From Pyrrhosoma nymphula (lineage: Eukaryota > Arthropoda > Insecta > Odonata > Coenagrionidae), in assembly GCA_963573305.1 (NCBI GenBank), contig OY754330.1, forward strand, positions 23,191,096 through 23,255,095: a DNA stretch of 64,000 nt, read 5' to 3'. The notes beneath the pieces are model-generated. The model was given only the letters and a program-made list of their open reading frames with translations, had not been told where the DNA came from and ran no database searches. The position numbers and the translations under genes were made by a program. This document shows, piece by piece, positions 1-11,700 of this stretch (positions are counted from its first letter, which is position 1; the number at the start of each line of letters is the position of its first letter).

Positions 1-71
1 TAAAAAGACCATTCAAGTGGTAAGATTGAAGATACAATACTGAATAAAATGCACAGGACATTGGTATTTAC

Positions 72-183
72 GTGGACTAGCCGAAAGATATGGGAACTCC
101 TCATCAACGAATAAACCGCTGGGTTCAATCATGTACCCCATGCAGCGTAGGTAGTCTTTGGCTTTCTCCTCCATTCTTCCCAT
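72..183 (-). CDS. YqaJ-type nuclease-like exon (partial, runs off left edge)
   Basis: Reading from an ATG at 183 (or 174), the - strand encodes about 37 residues with the pattern K-D-Y-L-R-C-M-G-Y-M-I-E-P-S-G-L-F-V-D-E-E-F-P-Y-L-S-A-S-P. This resembles the GLFVD..FPFLAASPDG motif of the YqaJ/lambda-exonuclease-like recombinase nucleases. A good donor (cac|GTAAAT) follows at 71-70, so the rest lies beyond the window. It sits 110 bp downstream of the Mutator-like transposase stop codon on the same strand. It could be a second gene of the same mobile element or a downstream exon. The catalytic Asp usually found just after SP would be in the next exon and is not visible. The family call is from motif memory only. 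Confidence 0.5.
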
Positions 184-293
184 TTAAAATATCGGCTGTA
201 AAAAACCATCCCGTATAAAATGGAATGGACGAGCCTTTTACATGAGGTGTAGGGTCGCATGTGGCAAACCTCCCCATGATTTGAAGCAGACAG

Positions 294-3200
294 TCACTTC
301 CGACGCTCAGTCATCCACAAACTCTTGTCCACTAGCTGAATTGTAGACGCCTGCAATTGAAACCTATCTTCACCTGACATATTCCTTAACTTTTGCAGAA
401 AATCCTCCTTCTTCTGAATTAAAGCGTCCATTGGCTCTGGTTCATCTTCATCAACCATGCCACAATCTCTATCAGGGCCAGCTCTTTTACTCTGGATTTT
501 TAACTTTTTTCGAGGTTCCTGGGCTCTTCTTTCCCTTATTCTCAAGGTTTGCCTTCTGTTTCTGTCCTCAAATGTTTTGGTGTACTTTCCTGGGATATAC
601 AAATTATATTATTGTTGTCACTAAGTATCTAAATTTTACATTTAAAGTACAATTTTTAATCACCTTTTTTATTTCAATCAATGAAAATGGTGGTTGTCAA
701 TCATTACTTACCCGGGCTGTAACCACCAGCAGTGGCTTTGTGGACTCTCCCTTGAAAATGGCAAGAGGAATTCAAAGATTTCACCACGGAACGACAGCGG
801 GTACCAAAAGATTTATTTTTGGCGTAATTTATGCGTTTTCCATTCAGGTATTTTGCAGCCACACTATTGACGGTTTCACACATATTGTTGGTTGCACGGA
901 AAATCAAACTCCGTGACTCATTTACCAACCTCTCCACTAATTTCTGTAATGGAATCCACATGTTAGCCGACACAAAGGCTGGCACTAAATTCACTTCATT
1001 CGGTTTCCCCTCGGGTCCTTTACAAAAGTAATCAGCGCATCGATCATGCTGCCCGAATACATGATTAATGCTGTTGATGATGTCGTGCCGGAGTGACAAT
1101 ATACGTCTTTGCATAAACATTTCTGTGAAAAGAAATTAAAATTTATCACGTATTTTTTATTTACTAGGACTGTGAATGTCGTCTTCAGAAAATGTCATGT
1201 CTAGTCTAATTATTTTACTGAAGACTTTATTTCCTGGTATGAGATTTTCTAATCATTACAACCTAGAGTATTAATACCTTTCTGGTTTTTCCATTGCAAA
1301 CTCGCACATGATATAGCTGTGCGAATTGTCAAGACTCTTGCGTCGAGTTTATGGCAAAGATGGGCAGGATATTGGGTATTATCCCCTATTTTACGCAAGT
1401 TATTACAAAAGTTGCAAAATAAGTGGCTAATACACTCAATATTTTCTACTGGCATGGAAATTCCATATGGGCTGGTCCCCAGTAACCGCCGATGGACACT
1501 ACTGTCCCCGTCACCTGATATAGAGCAAGAAAAAGTAACACTAGTTAAATTAATCAAAAATTTCCATTTATCCAATGATATTTTACTTCCCTAGGAGTGT
1601 ATTCTTAATCTTCTTTCGAGAAAATAAATTTCATTAAGTAGAGTAGGAGTAAGTATCTATCAATTGGTTATAAACCAGATTATGCACTGCTTTGCTCTTC
1701 ATGAAACCTTCAGCAATAATGTCAGCTTCCATGCTAGTCGAGCTTCTGTCCCAATCCTTTGCACATTTAACATTGTGATCAGGGTCCACAGACTCATTTT
1801 TCGCCTCTCGTAGAGTGCAGTAACTGCAGTACTTATTCCTTACTGCCAGAAATAGAACCTTCTTGGTTCGTGCTCCCACTATGCCTAAAATGAAACAATG
1901 ACAAGCCACTATTTACTATGTGATATCGAATCTATTAATTACTGCAGGGCATTTTCCCCACGCATAGATTTTGAAAGGAACACCGAGATTTAGATGTAAC
2001 TTCTTACCTCTCAACACGGCGAATCATACTTTGTCTTGTAGCTTCGCTTGCCCCACATCCCATCAGCGATGACAGTGATAATGGGTATACCCTCCTTATC
2101 AACGGAGCCCTCCTTGAGTGCAATCTTCCTCTCCTCCTGCCCTGCTATTACCATTTCCTGGAATGCTACATTAGAAATTATTTCGCCCAGCTTATCCTCA
2201 TATTTACCATATGTCTTGGCGGTCATGCAATGCATGTTGAGTGCTGCGCATAGTGGCCTGAGATTTGAGTAGCCCCCGCCACCAGCAATTGTCCCTGTCA
2301 CTGCTGTGTCATTCACGTCTATGACCACCCCAGAGTCATCCTGACTGTGGATCACAGTCTCTTTCCCGCACATTTTGCATCGGAACTTCCAGTGGTAACA
2401 AAGACCATTCACCCATTCGCCAACGTATTTGCAATCCATAAAGGAGCAACCACATTTGTGTTTGTCAGATAAAATCTGGCAGAAGAGGAAGAAATGCTGG
2501 ACAATGCTGCGACTCCTGTCATTCAGAAGGTTTGGCCCAGGGTTTGCGTTTCCGGTATTTTGTAATTGAGGTCTGCAAAAAAATAATTTGAATAAAAAAT
2601 ATGAACCCCTCCTGCATTTTGGCATCATAATAGCAATACGGGATACTTGGTTTCTCACCTTCGGCGCAATTCTAGTGGTTTAATGGGGGATACATCAATC
2701 ATTTCCATTCTGTACTCGTCCAAACTGAATGATCTCCCATGACGAGGGGTGGAGGCTTCTGCCATTTCAGGTGTTACGTGGCGTGGGGTAGAGGCTGTTG
2801 CATGAAATATGGTAACGTCAGCTTCGCTTAATCCCCTGCCCAGTGTTTCGATCTCTTTCCATTCCTTGGATTCGCTTTAAAATTTCACACCATTGAAATA
2901 CTAACTGTATTACACTTGCCAACATCACGGCAAATTCTTGTAACAGGATAAAGAAATACGGCGGCCAGCAGGCACTATCCGCTTACCAAACCTACCTCGT
3001 GTATGTTTCTACATCTTGTGATGCAGTAATAATGTGATCATCATTAATCAGGGCAAGGCCGTTGTTGGAACCCTTTTTGTCATGCAATGCTTCACGACGC
3101 TCCACAGACCAAAGACTAGAACCAAACAAAAACTTGAAAAAATAACCTTAGTCGCATACTTTGTAATTGAACAGAAGTTTACCTAATTTACATTTAATCC

Positions 3201-4233
3201 AGGCTTACTACATTTTTATGATACTCCATGTTTTATTACGTTTTATTCATTCTTCTATCGTCCTCTCTGAATGCTATATTTGTTTACAATTTCTAGCTTC
3301 AATGCAATATTAATTAGGTTTGAAGTATTTTTTTCTCTCTAGCATGTGAAACTGTCTCCGCAAATAAATATTTTAAAGGAAATTTGGAGATATTAAAGGA
3401 ATTTAAATAAAGAAATAGGAGCGAATTTGAACAAATATTTCAAAATAAAAAAACTACTGCCAAAAAAGTCGACATATTTCTTCTGGTAAACCTCAAAAAT
3501 TAAAAGTTTGAGTACAAAAAATTTGAAATCAAGCAAAAAAATATGAACGACAAAATTACTGAAAAATTGATCAACAAGTTGGTTGTTGGTATTTTTACCT
3601 TTGAACGAAACTGATCACGAAATAGCACAGTGTTATTGCATGGCACCTTGGACCACCCTCTCCACTAAAAGAGGTTAAATTCAGAAATCTGCCCCCCCCC
3701 CCACCCTTTCGAAGTGAGCTAGATACTTGTTTCCCATAAGATAAAAATCTTCGGCGGAATAGTTACAATAAGGTCCCGCACGTTTCGCCCATCTTGCTGC
3801 TACAATGTACGGTGAAAGTAGAGGAAGAGGAGAGGTATCGAACGGATTACTACGTTTTGCACACCTTTTACTTTTTACTCCGGATATCAATGTTTCCGAT
3901 TGCTCCTCTCTTAATATCATGTGGAATTATTATCGTCACAGTAATTTTTTGGCATCATAAATGAAGTATTTATATCGCCAGGAGCTATACACGAAAATAC
4001 CAATTACTTTCCAGTGAAAGAAAGTGATCAAATTTTGCATTATATAAGAAAAAATTGAGCAAATAATAAGCACCACTTTACAGTAGCAAAATTCTCCCCT
4101 AAACCAAGGTTGGCGTGTAATATATTACGCAGAGAAATAGATGCACTAGTGAAAAATATGACTGGATGACTTACTTCCTTATTCCAATAGAACTTCTCTT
4201 CCTCTTGTTATAGTCACTCTTCCTTTTTCCCAT
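294..4233 (-). pseudogene. Mutator-like (MULE-type) transposase gene, eight exons, lightly damaged
   Basis: Exons read on the - strand: 4233-4175 (ATG, protein starts MGKRKSDYNK), 3115-2996, 2874-2659, 2572-2008, 1884-1657, 1514-1278, 1122-712 and 589-294 (stop). Phases join at every junction except after exon 4. Together they encode about 710 residues. The middle holds the arthropod Mutator-like transposase pattern: GGGGYSNLRPLCAALN, VIADGMWGKRSY (first acidic residue), GARTKKVLFLAVRNKYC, STSMEADIIAEGF, SGDGDSSVHRR (second acidic residue) and VENIECISHL, which holds the CX2H motif of MULEs. The C-terminus is basic and ends in an acidic coiled stretch. Damage: one base is missing near the 3' end of exon 4 (frame slips around 2010-2025, giving an in-frame TGA), and the exon 5 donor reads ATACTT instead of GTACTT. 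All other splice sites are canonical. No terminal repeats were identified. Confidence 0.8.
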
Positions 4234-4904
4234 TTCTTGAGTCCGCACCACTAAAAAGTAAGTCCTCACTAAGACAACGCGACCTGCTACAGGCGTGGGT
4301 AGCTAGCTCTCAATGTGACTACACCCTCCTTACGGTTCCTCACAAATGAGAGAAGTCCAGCTGGAGGAACAAAGGGAGTAGAAAACGTTTAGGCACCCTT
4401 GAACGCACGACAAATTTACTCACCCCCTCCACCTACCGCCACGTTGCCGCAGAGGCAGTGGGAGGAGTACCGCTGGAGGGCTCGAAATTCGTAACAGCCC
4501 GGTTAGCCGACGTAGTCGTCGAAAAAGATACGATTTTAGGCGTTCAGGGGTCCACCGTTTGGGTGATAGCGGCCTCGGAAATATATAACGATGTATGCGT
4601 TCATAGGAACTTGTACAAGAAAGATGCAGCTACAGTTTGATATTTTCCGATTTTCTAATTTCTAACTTTGAAGTAAGTTTTTCTTAGCCAAAGTTCAGCT
4701 AGGCTTTCTCACTAACCTAGAAGAATAAAAATATTTCTTTCCAATCTTCATATGAAATGACATCTTCTGAATCAAAAAAAGAAAACCGCAACTCTCTATC
4801 TTTAATAGTTATCCCATAAATGAATGATATGTAAACACGGACTGAGTGAAAAGAAGGCCTTAGGCGGTCGGCTAGAACTGCTCTCAGCCGTCCGTACCAT
4901 AACG

Positions 4905-4936
4905 CCTTAAGATACAAATGAATTTGTATCTTAAGG
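4905..4936. repeat. Perfect 15-bp inverted repeat with 2-nt loop
   Basis: CCTTAAGATACAAAT is followed by GA and its exact reverse complement. It would fold into a strong hairpin in single-stranded DNA or RNA. No gene or element border was tied to it. Confidence 0.85.
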
Positions 4937-5802
4937 AAATTAATCTGTACCAAAAAGAACCATTTGTACAGTGAATTCTATGCATTTCCAGACATCACTA
5001 ATGGTTTATTCATGAGCAAAAGAGTATAAGCAATAGTTATTAGGGTATGAAATGATCAGTGTAGTGAATTGTCAATCATATAAATAAACGGACAAGCTAT
5101 TTCAATAATATGATGGCAGAAAATTGTCTTCACTTCTCAAGATCGACTACACTTTATCCCCCACCACCTGACTAGTATGGAGGTCTATGACCCTCATGGA
5201 TTTATAGCTTGGCACAAACTGAAAGAGAGTCATTTATGAAATCAAGTAGCCCCAGACTAAAATAGATGGTCTTCAGATTATATGCAATACTCCACCTCTG
5301 TACAAATTTGTAAATGCAGAAAGCCATCTTACTACAGACACACAGAAAGAGTCCGAAATCTAAGCAAATTATTTCTATCTTCAATTTTCAAATGTTTTCC
5401 GAAGAAGAAAAATTGTTATTCCGAATTAAATGCCACACAGACTAACACAACCTAAGTTTCTAATTCTTATGCACCCACAGTGCTGCCACAACATACAGCA
5501 AAAGATGACATCATCCACTCTAACGTAAGATCAGCCCTCTGATTTTTAGCTCCAAAACTTGAATAAATCACATTTTACTATTTTCCTTAAATATGAGCCC
5601 TCTATGTACACTTTACACTATAATAATACATATATGTATATGAAATTTGCAGCATATAACTTTAAAGCCATAGACATTTTCAATACATATAAAATACATT
5701 TGCAAAAATATATTTGTGAATCTAATTATCCTATATCATTGTAATTTATTTGTACACATGATCTTTGGATAATAAAGGTATTATTATTATAATTATAATT
5801 TT

Positions 5803-5990
5803 CTGGCCCCAGAGGGGTTAGGTCCTCGCCTGCTAACCATTTGGTTGTGGGTTCCAGTCCCACCTGGGTGGATTTTTCACCTCCCAGGGCTTGGTTGTGT
5901 CTGTCATCCGATATTAATAGTTATATAATAACCTGATGTTAAAGGCTATACGAGCTGTTTTTGGTGGCTTTTAAAAATAAATAATACATG
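5803..5990 (+). mobile_element. tRNA-derived SINE, copy 1
   Basis: A tRNA-like head has a recognisable B box (GGGTTCCAGTCC, 5849-5860) and the arm CTCGCCTGCTAACC upstream. After the head comes GGATTTTTCACCTCCCAGGGCTTGG. The same layout is found on the - strand at 62130-62295, so this is a dispersed family rather than a real tRNA gene. The 3' end is A/T rich. Confidence 0.65.
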
Positions 5991-6226
5991 AATCTCCATA
6001 CACTGACAAATTGAAATACGTGATACAAACGGTGGGAATAGGAGCCACCAAAAATTGGTTGAATTGAGATGTAATGACTGCACGTATTATTTTATCATTT
6101 CAAAAAATTCTTAGTGCAAGTCCATTATGAGTCAACAATATAGTTAAGTTAGTTTCCAAAAAGGATAGAATTTGCTCTATTAGCCACATTAGGTGATAAT
6201 ATGTTTCCTTTGTACTCCACAAACAG

Positions 6227-8076
6227 ATCGAATCATCAAAGCTGTGCCAAAAGTGTACCACACCCTCTTCACCAAAGAATGGTAAAGTTACTCTGTTGGA
6301 GTGGGAGCAAAATACCAGCGAAGAAGAATCAAATGGAGGACTGATGATAAAGTACTCTTGCAATTTTGGCTTTACTATTAGCAAAGGGCAAGAAACACGG
6401 AGATGTCTAAGCAATGGTACCTGGGATGGCAAGCAACTTTCCTGTAAACGTTAGTATCAAATTTATAAATGATTATTGGTAATATGATGTCAAGGAACAA
6501 AAATGCATGTCACATGTGTGTATACTGGCTTCAAATAAAACACATGAAATGAAGTATTTAAAGAACATTATACAATATTAATTTTATATAATAAATGGTA
6601 CATAGGCCTTGGCCTGAATGGGCGACACTTTGGGGCATGTCAATGTTTATAGGCCTTGCCCAAAATGTATTTTCCAGTTTTGCACTTAGGTCTTCTGTTA
6701 AATATTAATGTATAAAGTATCTTTGTTATAATTTAGGTGCTGCATGTGATGCCATCGATTTAGAACTACACCATGGAACCAACAGAACTACTGACAACCC
6801 TATCCTCATGAAGTGTAAAGCAAGAAAAAAGGCTGAAATTAAAGAAGTGAATGACACAGAGAGTGAAGACCAATTAGATAATCATTATAGCTACATTGAA
6901 GATGAAAAATTATCGGATACTGGTGAAAATTACCCCAACGATACACTAGAATTCACTAACAGAAAAAATGTCAATCCTTTCCCCACCACTAATTATGAAG
7001 AGGAAGAGGATTTAATGACAGATGAATTGAACAAATCCAATGAAGGAAATCATAAAAGTAGTGAAATCGAAATTAAATGTTTGGGTCCTCTAGGGTTAGG
7101 TAAGTTGAATGATAAGTGGACAAGTTATAGTGAAGCCCATAACCTTCTGGATGTACAGGGAAACAACAACCAGAAGCAATTTTTGTTTGATGCTGGTACT
7201 AAACTGGATGTTTCATGTGACAAAGGTTTTGAGTTAATTGGTGTAAGTAACATAGTATGTGGCATAGATGGTAACTGGAGAGGAAGATTAAAATATGAAG
7301 CCAATGGCACAACGTCCCATACGATAGGAAGTTTCGAGGAAGGAGAAATAGTAGCAGTGCCTTCATGTAGTCCTATTAAATGTGGCTCACCCCCTGATAT
7401 TCAACAAGGAGAATGGGAATTAATGGAAAGGAAACGATGGAATAAAGGAGAAGGCCTGAAATGGCGCAGAGTTGGGGGAGGGGATGGGTATGAAGAGATT
7501 AGGACTAAAAATAATAACACAAAAGAAGGTGAAGTAGATGACACTACTCAACTCGCAAATCCTAAATATGTGGAAGAATTTAAGTACGGAGATGTAGCAG
7601 AATACGATTGTGAATATGGATATGCCTTGATAGGGCCACAATCTCTCCACTGTTCAGGAGATGGGGCTTGGGTATGGTCAAACCGCCATTCTAAATGGCC
7701 CGGACTAGAGTACGCACCCCGATATTATCCACCGCATAAATGGCCTCATAATAATGAAAATCCACACGCGCAGCAGCAATTAAGTAAAGCTCCGCAACCC
7801 CCAGTTTGCTTACCAGTTAGATGCCCCAATCCTCCTCCCCCTTTAAACGGGGGGTTTGTTTACAGAAAGGATAAGTCGAGCCCAAGAGCTCGGAATAAAA
7901 ATTTAGAGCACTCCGAAGCGTATTATGTTGGTGAAGAAGTTCTCAATACCTGTACAAATGAGGATCAATTGGAAGAAAATACTCCCAAGAGACGTCAACT
8001 CGTTGGTCCTCGATTGCGGCGGTGTCTTCCTTCTGGCCAGTGGTCATCATACCGTCCCCGGTGTAGAGACTTGTGA
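6227..8076 (+). CDS. Sushi/CCP-domain protein, 3' exons (join 6227-6449, 6737-8076)
   Basis: Two exons are supported. Exon 6227-6449 follows an AACAG acceptor and ends at aaac|GTTAGT in phase 1. Exon 6737-8076 follows TTTAG and ends at the stop after RCRDL. The first exon is one sushi (complement control protein) module: KCTTPSSPKNGKV, YSCNFGF, RRCLSNGTWDGKQLSC. The second holds at least three more Cys-rich segments with the same CP..NG / DVSCDKGFEL / C..DGNWRG pattern (DVAEYDCEYGYALIG, VRCPNPPPPLNGGFVY). These are separated by unusually long hydrophilic insertions, one very rich in Glu, Asp and Asn just after the second exon begins. Such proteins are normally secreted or cell-surface adhesion or synaptic-matrix proteins. 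The N-terminus and any signal peptide lie upstream. Arthropod Hikaru genki and related sushi proteins are candidates, but I cannot choose among them. Confidence 0.82.
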
Positions 8077-8706
8077 GTCTGTTAATTTATTCAGAAATTG
8101 ATTTTTACATATGAAGCTACGTTTTCTCCTAGATAACTTGTAATATGGGTTATAATCCCATTGTATACCCTTGCAAATGACAACTGGAAAAATTTAAGCA
8201 TGGAATATACATCTTCGCCAATCCCGCCACTTAATTCATTCCTCGCCTGTTTCTCTGAGAAATTAGTTAATTTATATACCGATAGGGGCGCGGTAACTAG
8301 AGGAAATCTAATACAAAACAGAAATGTGAGCACCCCCAGCAGAGCCGTGGTCAAGGAAAGTTTGTTTGGAAGATTAAATGGTGCAAAGTCGGTTTGTGTT
8401 TGGAAGTAAGTCTTATGTGAAACATCTAATGCCTCGTTGTCAACTCTGTAGTATCACTTATTTCGTATTACGACTTATGTGTTATCTGCACTTATAGTTT
8501 AATGTCTGTGTGACCCGAAGTGATTTAGTGAAAAAATTACACACCGGTGTGTGACTGGATTGACATGCTGTTTATTTTTGAAATAAAACTGCCAGTGGTT
8601 TAAAAAATGTGGATTGTGATTTATTTTTGCTGTTCACGTGCCATTTACATTTCTCTTTTTCAGATAAGTAGGAGTTTACTTTGATGTGATATAATATATA
8701 TACTCC
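8077..8706 (+). promoter_or_regulatory. Sushi-gene 3' UTR with AATAAA, then TMEM216-like 5' region
   Basis: About 500 bp after the sushi stop codon an AATAAA polyadenylation signal occurs at 8582-8587. The start codon of the next + strand gene follows only 120 bp later at 8707, so the sushi terminator and the TMEM216-like promoter must lie in this short interval. An 82-codon open frame at 8161-8409 shows no family pattern and is probably chance. Confidence 0.5.
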
Positions 8707-11700
8707 ATGTATACAATGCAGTCGTCTCTTATGTTTGAAGTTCTTCTGTATCTCAACTCCTTTTACTTCGGCATGCTGGCATTGTGTGAGCTTGGGCTGG
8801 TGGCATTTAAGGTGGCCAACTTGCCTTATCCTGAAAGTGCGCTCGCCACAGATATGACAGTTTTGCTTCTACTCTTCATGGTTGAAGCTCTACGAATAAC
8901 ACTCGGTCGTAATGGAAATCTGACAGAACGAAACGGCCCCCTGCTAGCATCATTAGGTCTCCTTATACCATCGCTTCTCGGCGTCCTTCACATTTTGCTT
9001 TGGCAAACTTATGTTCTCCGTCTGGAGGTAAGCTGTGAGAGACACCTCTTGCACGAGTCCTTGCCTTGAATAATTATGAAGGTGTATCCGGGGCATATGG
9101 TCGGAAGAGTTAATGCCCAGCATGTCATTGTGCTAATGGATTTAGTGACCAGTAGTTTACTAGTTAACACTGCTGGAACGTTAGTAGCGATTAGAAGCTA
9201 GGCAATGCATAATCAAAGTTGACTTGTGTTTTTGACACCTGACTTGTGTTTTTATTGTAGTGCATGGTATCATGAAAGCATTGTTTTGCACTTCCTTGGT
9301 GTGCTCGTTGTGGAATAAGTGCGAAAGTGAGCAGTTTTGTGGAAATAATCTTATATTAGGTACGTTATTATTATTTTCTACACGTTTTTATTCGTATTAG
9401 AAAACTACCCTGCACCTTTTCTAATGTAGTGATACTATAGACTATTTGCTGTTTCTAAAAATTAGGGCACTTTTAATCATAAATGATAGCCTTTTATTTT
9501 ATTAGGCCCCCATTTTAGTATGTTTATCCTTCAGGTAAGTAGCTGTTGTGCTCTTCTCCTTTATTCATTTGTGCAATACAATGTGCAACTTGTTCTCTCA
9601 TTTATATTTTGTGACAGTTTTTACTGTGGTCAAATGTATAACATATCAGATCAGGGTCCCGTTAATGTACCTGGCATTTCATAGTGGAAATGTGAGGGAG
9701 TTTCTGCCAGTACAGGGGATATAACCACTTTTCTCCTTGATAGTATGTATGTGCTTTCAATGAATTAGTTTCAATTAAGCTCACATGATCAAGGTTTGAA
9801 ATGGTTGCGACCTCTGTGAAATTAATCTTTCTCAGGGAGACTGACGAACCACATAATTTCTTGTGGATAATTCATCTTTGAGGCTTAAATTGTCTTTTCT
9901 TTGATAATACCATTTCTATGATGATAGCCATCTCACAAGCTTGTGTCACTGCACATAAAATGATTTTGAAACCTGGGAATTGGAACTTTTAATGCCCCTC
10001 AATGTGAGAGAGTAGGCTTTCTTAAGTAGAGTGTCAGCTAAGAACCCTTTCTTACAGCTGCCAACCCAAGCACATCTAGAAATGGATGAGTCTCCACTTC
10101 CTGGCATCTAGTTTGGAGTCATGCGACATAAAGATAGGGACTCAGCTAACAACAATGTTACTATGTATGGAGTTTTTGCAAAGTGTTTTGATTCCCATCT
10201 CACTACTACCTGTGGCCCCTCCTCCAAAGTTTTATCTTAAATGGTAGTGTTACATACATGCTCATAATACTATTTCCCTTGAGGTAGGCAGATTCAAAGA
10301 AGTTAGTATAGGTAAAGAAGTCAGAGTTAGTTATTGAGCCTGTTAGACCAAGAAAACTGGCTCTCTTTTAATAGTTATGCCCTTTCCATTATGCCCTTTC
10401 CATGCATATCTCTTTCGCTTCTCTTACACTCGTGGATTGCTTCACACATTCTGCTTTTCTTATAATATTCCTCCTCTTTAACCCTTTCGTGCTGAATGTC
10501 GGCTATAGCCAATGAGGTTTTTCCTACATAAAAGAACGAATGTCGGCAATAGCTGATGAGGGGGAAGGGAAGTGACCGCTGCCAAAGTAATAAACACAGG
10601 TATGTTGTTACCCCCTGAGACCCAGATTAGCGAGAGCTTAGGCCCTCTCCTTGGCAACTGGAAACCTCTCTTTGTTGCAGCGCGAGTCCTGCGTTGGACC
10701 CGCTCACAGCATGTGTTCACGACCAATTGCTTGTTTATGCAGAGGAATAGGGAGCATGGTGGCCTAGTGGGTAGAGCGCTTGGCTACTGATCGAAGGATC
10801 CCGGGTTAAAATCCGGGTGAAGCCTTTGGATGCCCTCGAGCGAAAAATCCTCGGTGTTCGAGGTGGCCCAGGGAAAGGAACTGGCCCCCCCACCCTGAAT
10901 GTGTGAAATTCACATGCCTGTGGCTTAGTCTGGGGTGAGCTCTATTCTCACCCATGAAAACCAACCTTCAGGTTGAATCACTGTGTGAGAGCAGAGGAAT
11001 AGTGAAAGTAAAAGTTTCTATGTACTCTGGATATTGAGGCAAATAAGTACATTCCTTATGTTTAGGTGTACATTTACAAATTTTAAACGGATTTCTATCA
11101 TTATTTTTGACTGAGTTTGTGTGTAAAGGAAGCTCTGTCCATGTGTAAAGGAGTCTTTATGCTAGAGAACTTAGTATTAACGTTAGAATTTTGTTTAAAA
11201 GCTGTAAAGACTCTGTAAAACTTAAGGAATTCAATTCAGATTTAACATAATATCTTGAGAGAGCAGTATTGTTTTAGCAAAACCATTTCAGAAACTAATA
11301 GTTGACGGCGATAGCATGTTGTAATGGGGAAAGGGGCGAAGATTATCTCTCCTCAGTGGCCGAGGAAAAGGGTTCGGTGCCCAGTTAAGTGCGGTCCCAA
11401 ATTGAAGAAAAACATAACTTGGCTATCCCTCACGGCTCAAGAGCTTCATACAGGGAGTGAAAAGAAATTTTAGTGGTATTCAAGAGGGGAGAAGCTTTTT
11501 CCAATGTGAGACGCCAGCACGAAGGGGTTGGAGTCTCTTACACCACATTCACCTACATTTTTTCGCAGTCTCCCCCTTCCTATTACACCATTCGCTCTAA
11601 TCTGTTTCGTTGTTTGACTCATCCATTCTCTTAACATGGCAATACCAACAAAGCACAATCCTTGTCCGTTACTGGAGCATCCAACCCACATTCTTTCATG

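Larger units (their letters stand above)
4240..6226. other. Intergenic stretch between transposase gene and sushi gene
   Basis: No coding exon could be supported here. It contains a perfect 15-bp hairpin (4905-4936), AT-rich DNA, and a tRNA-derived SINE near 5803-5990. Earlier exons of the sushi gene must exist to supply its start codon, but none was recognised in this stretch; they may lie here in short exons or further left. Confidence 0.5.

Noticed and set aside
4458..4640. 60-codon open frame upstream of the Mutator-like gene
   Set aside because: No family pattern, no splice context, and opposite strand to the neighbouring gene. Probably chance.
8161..8409. 82-codon open frame between the sushi and TMEM216-like genes
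   Set aside because: Lies in the expected 3' UTR of the sushi gene, composition is ordinary and no motif was recognised.
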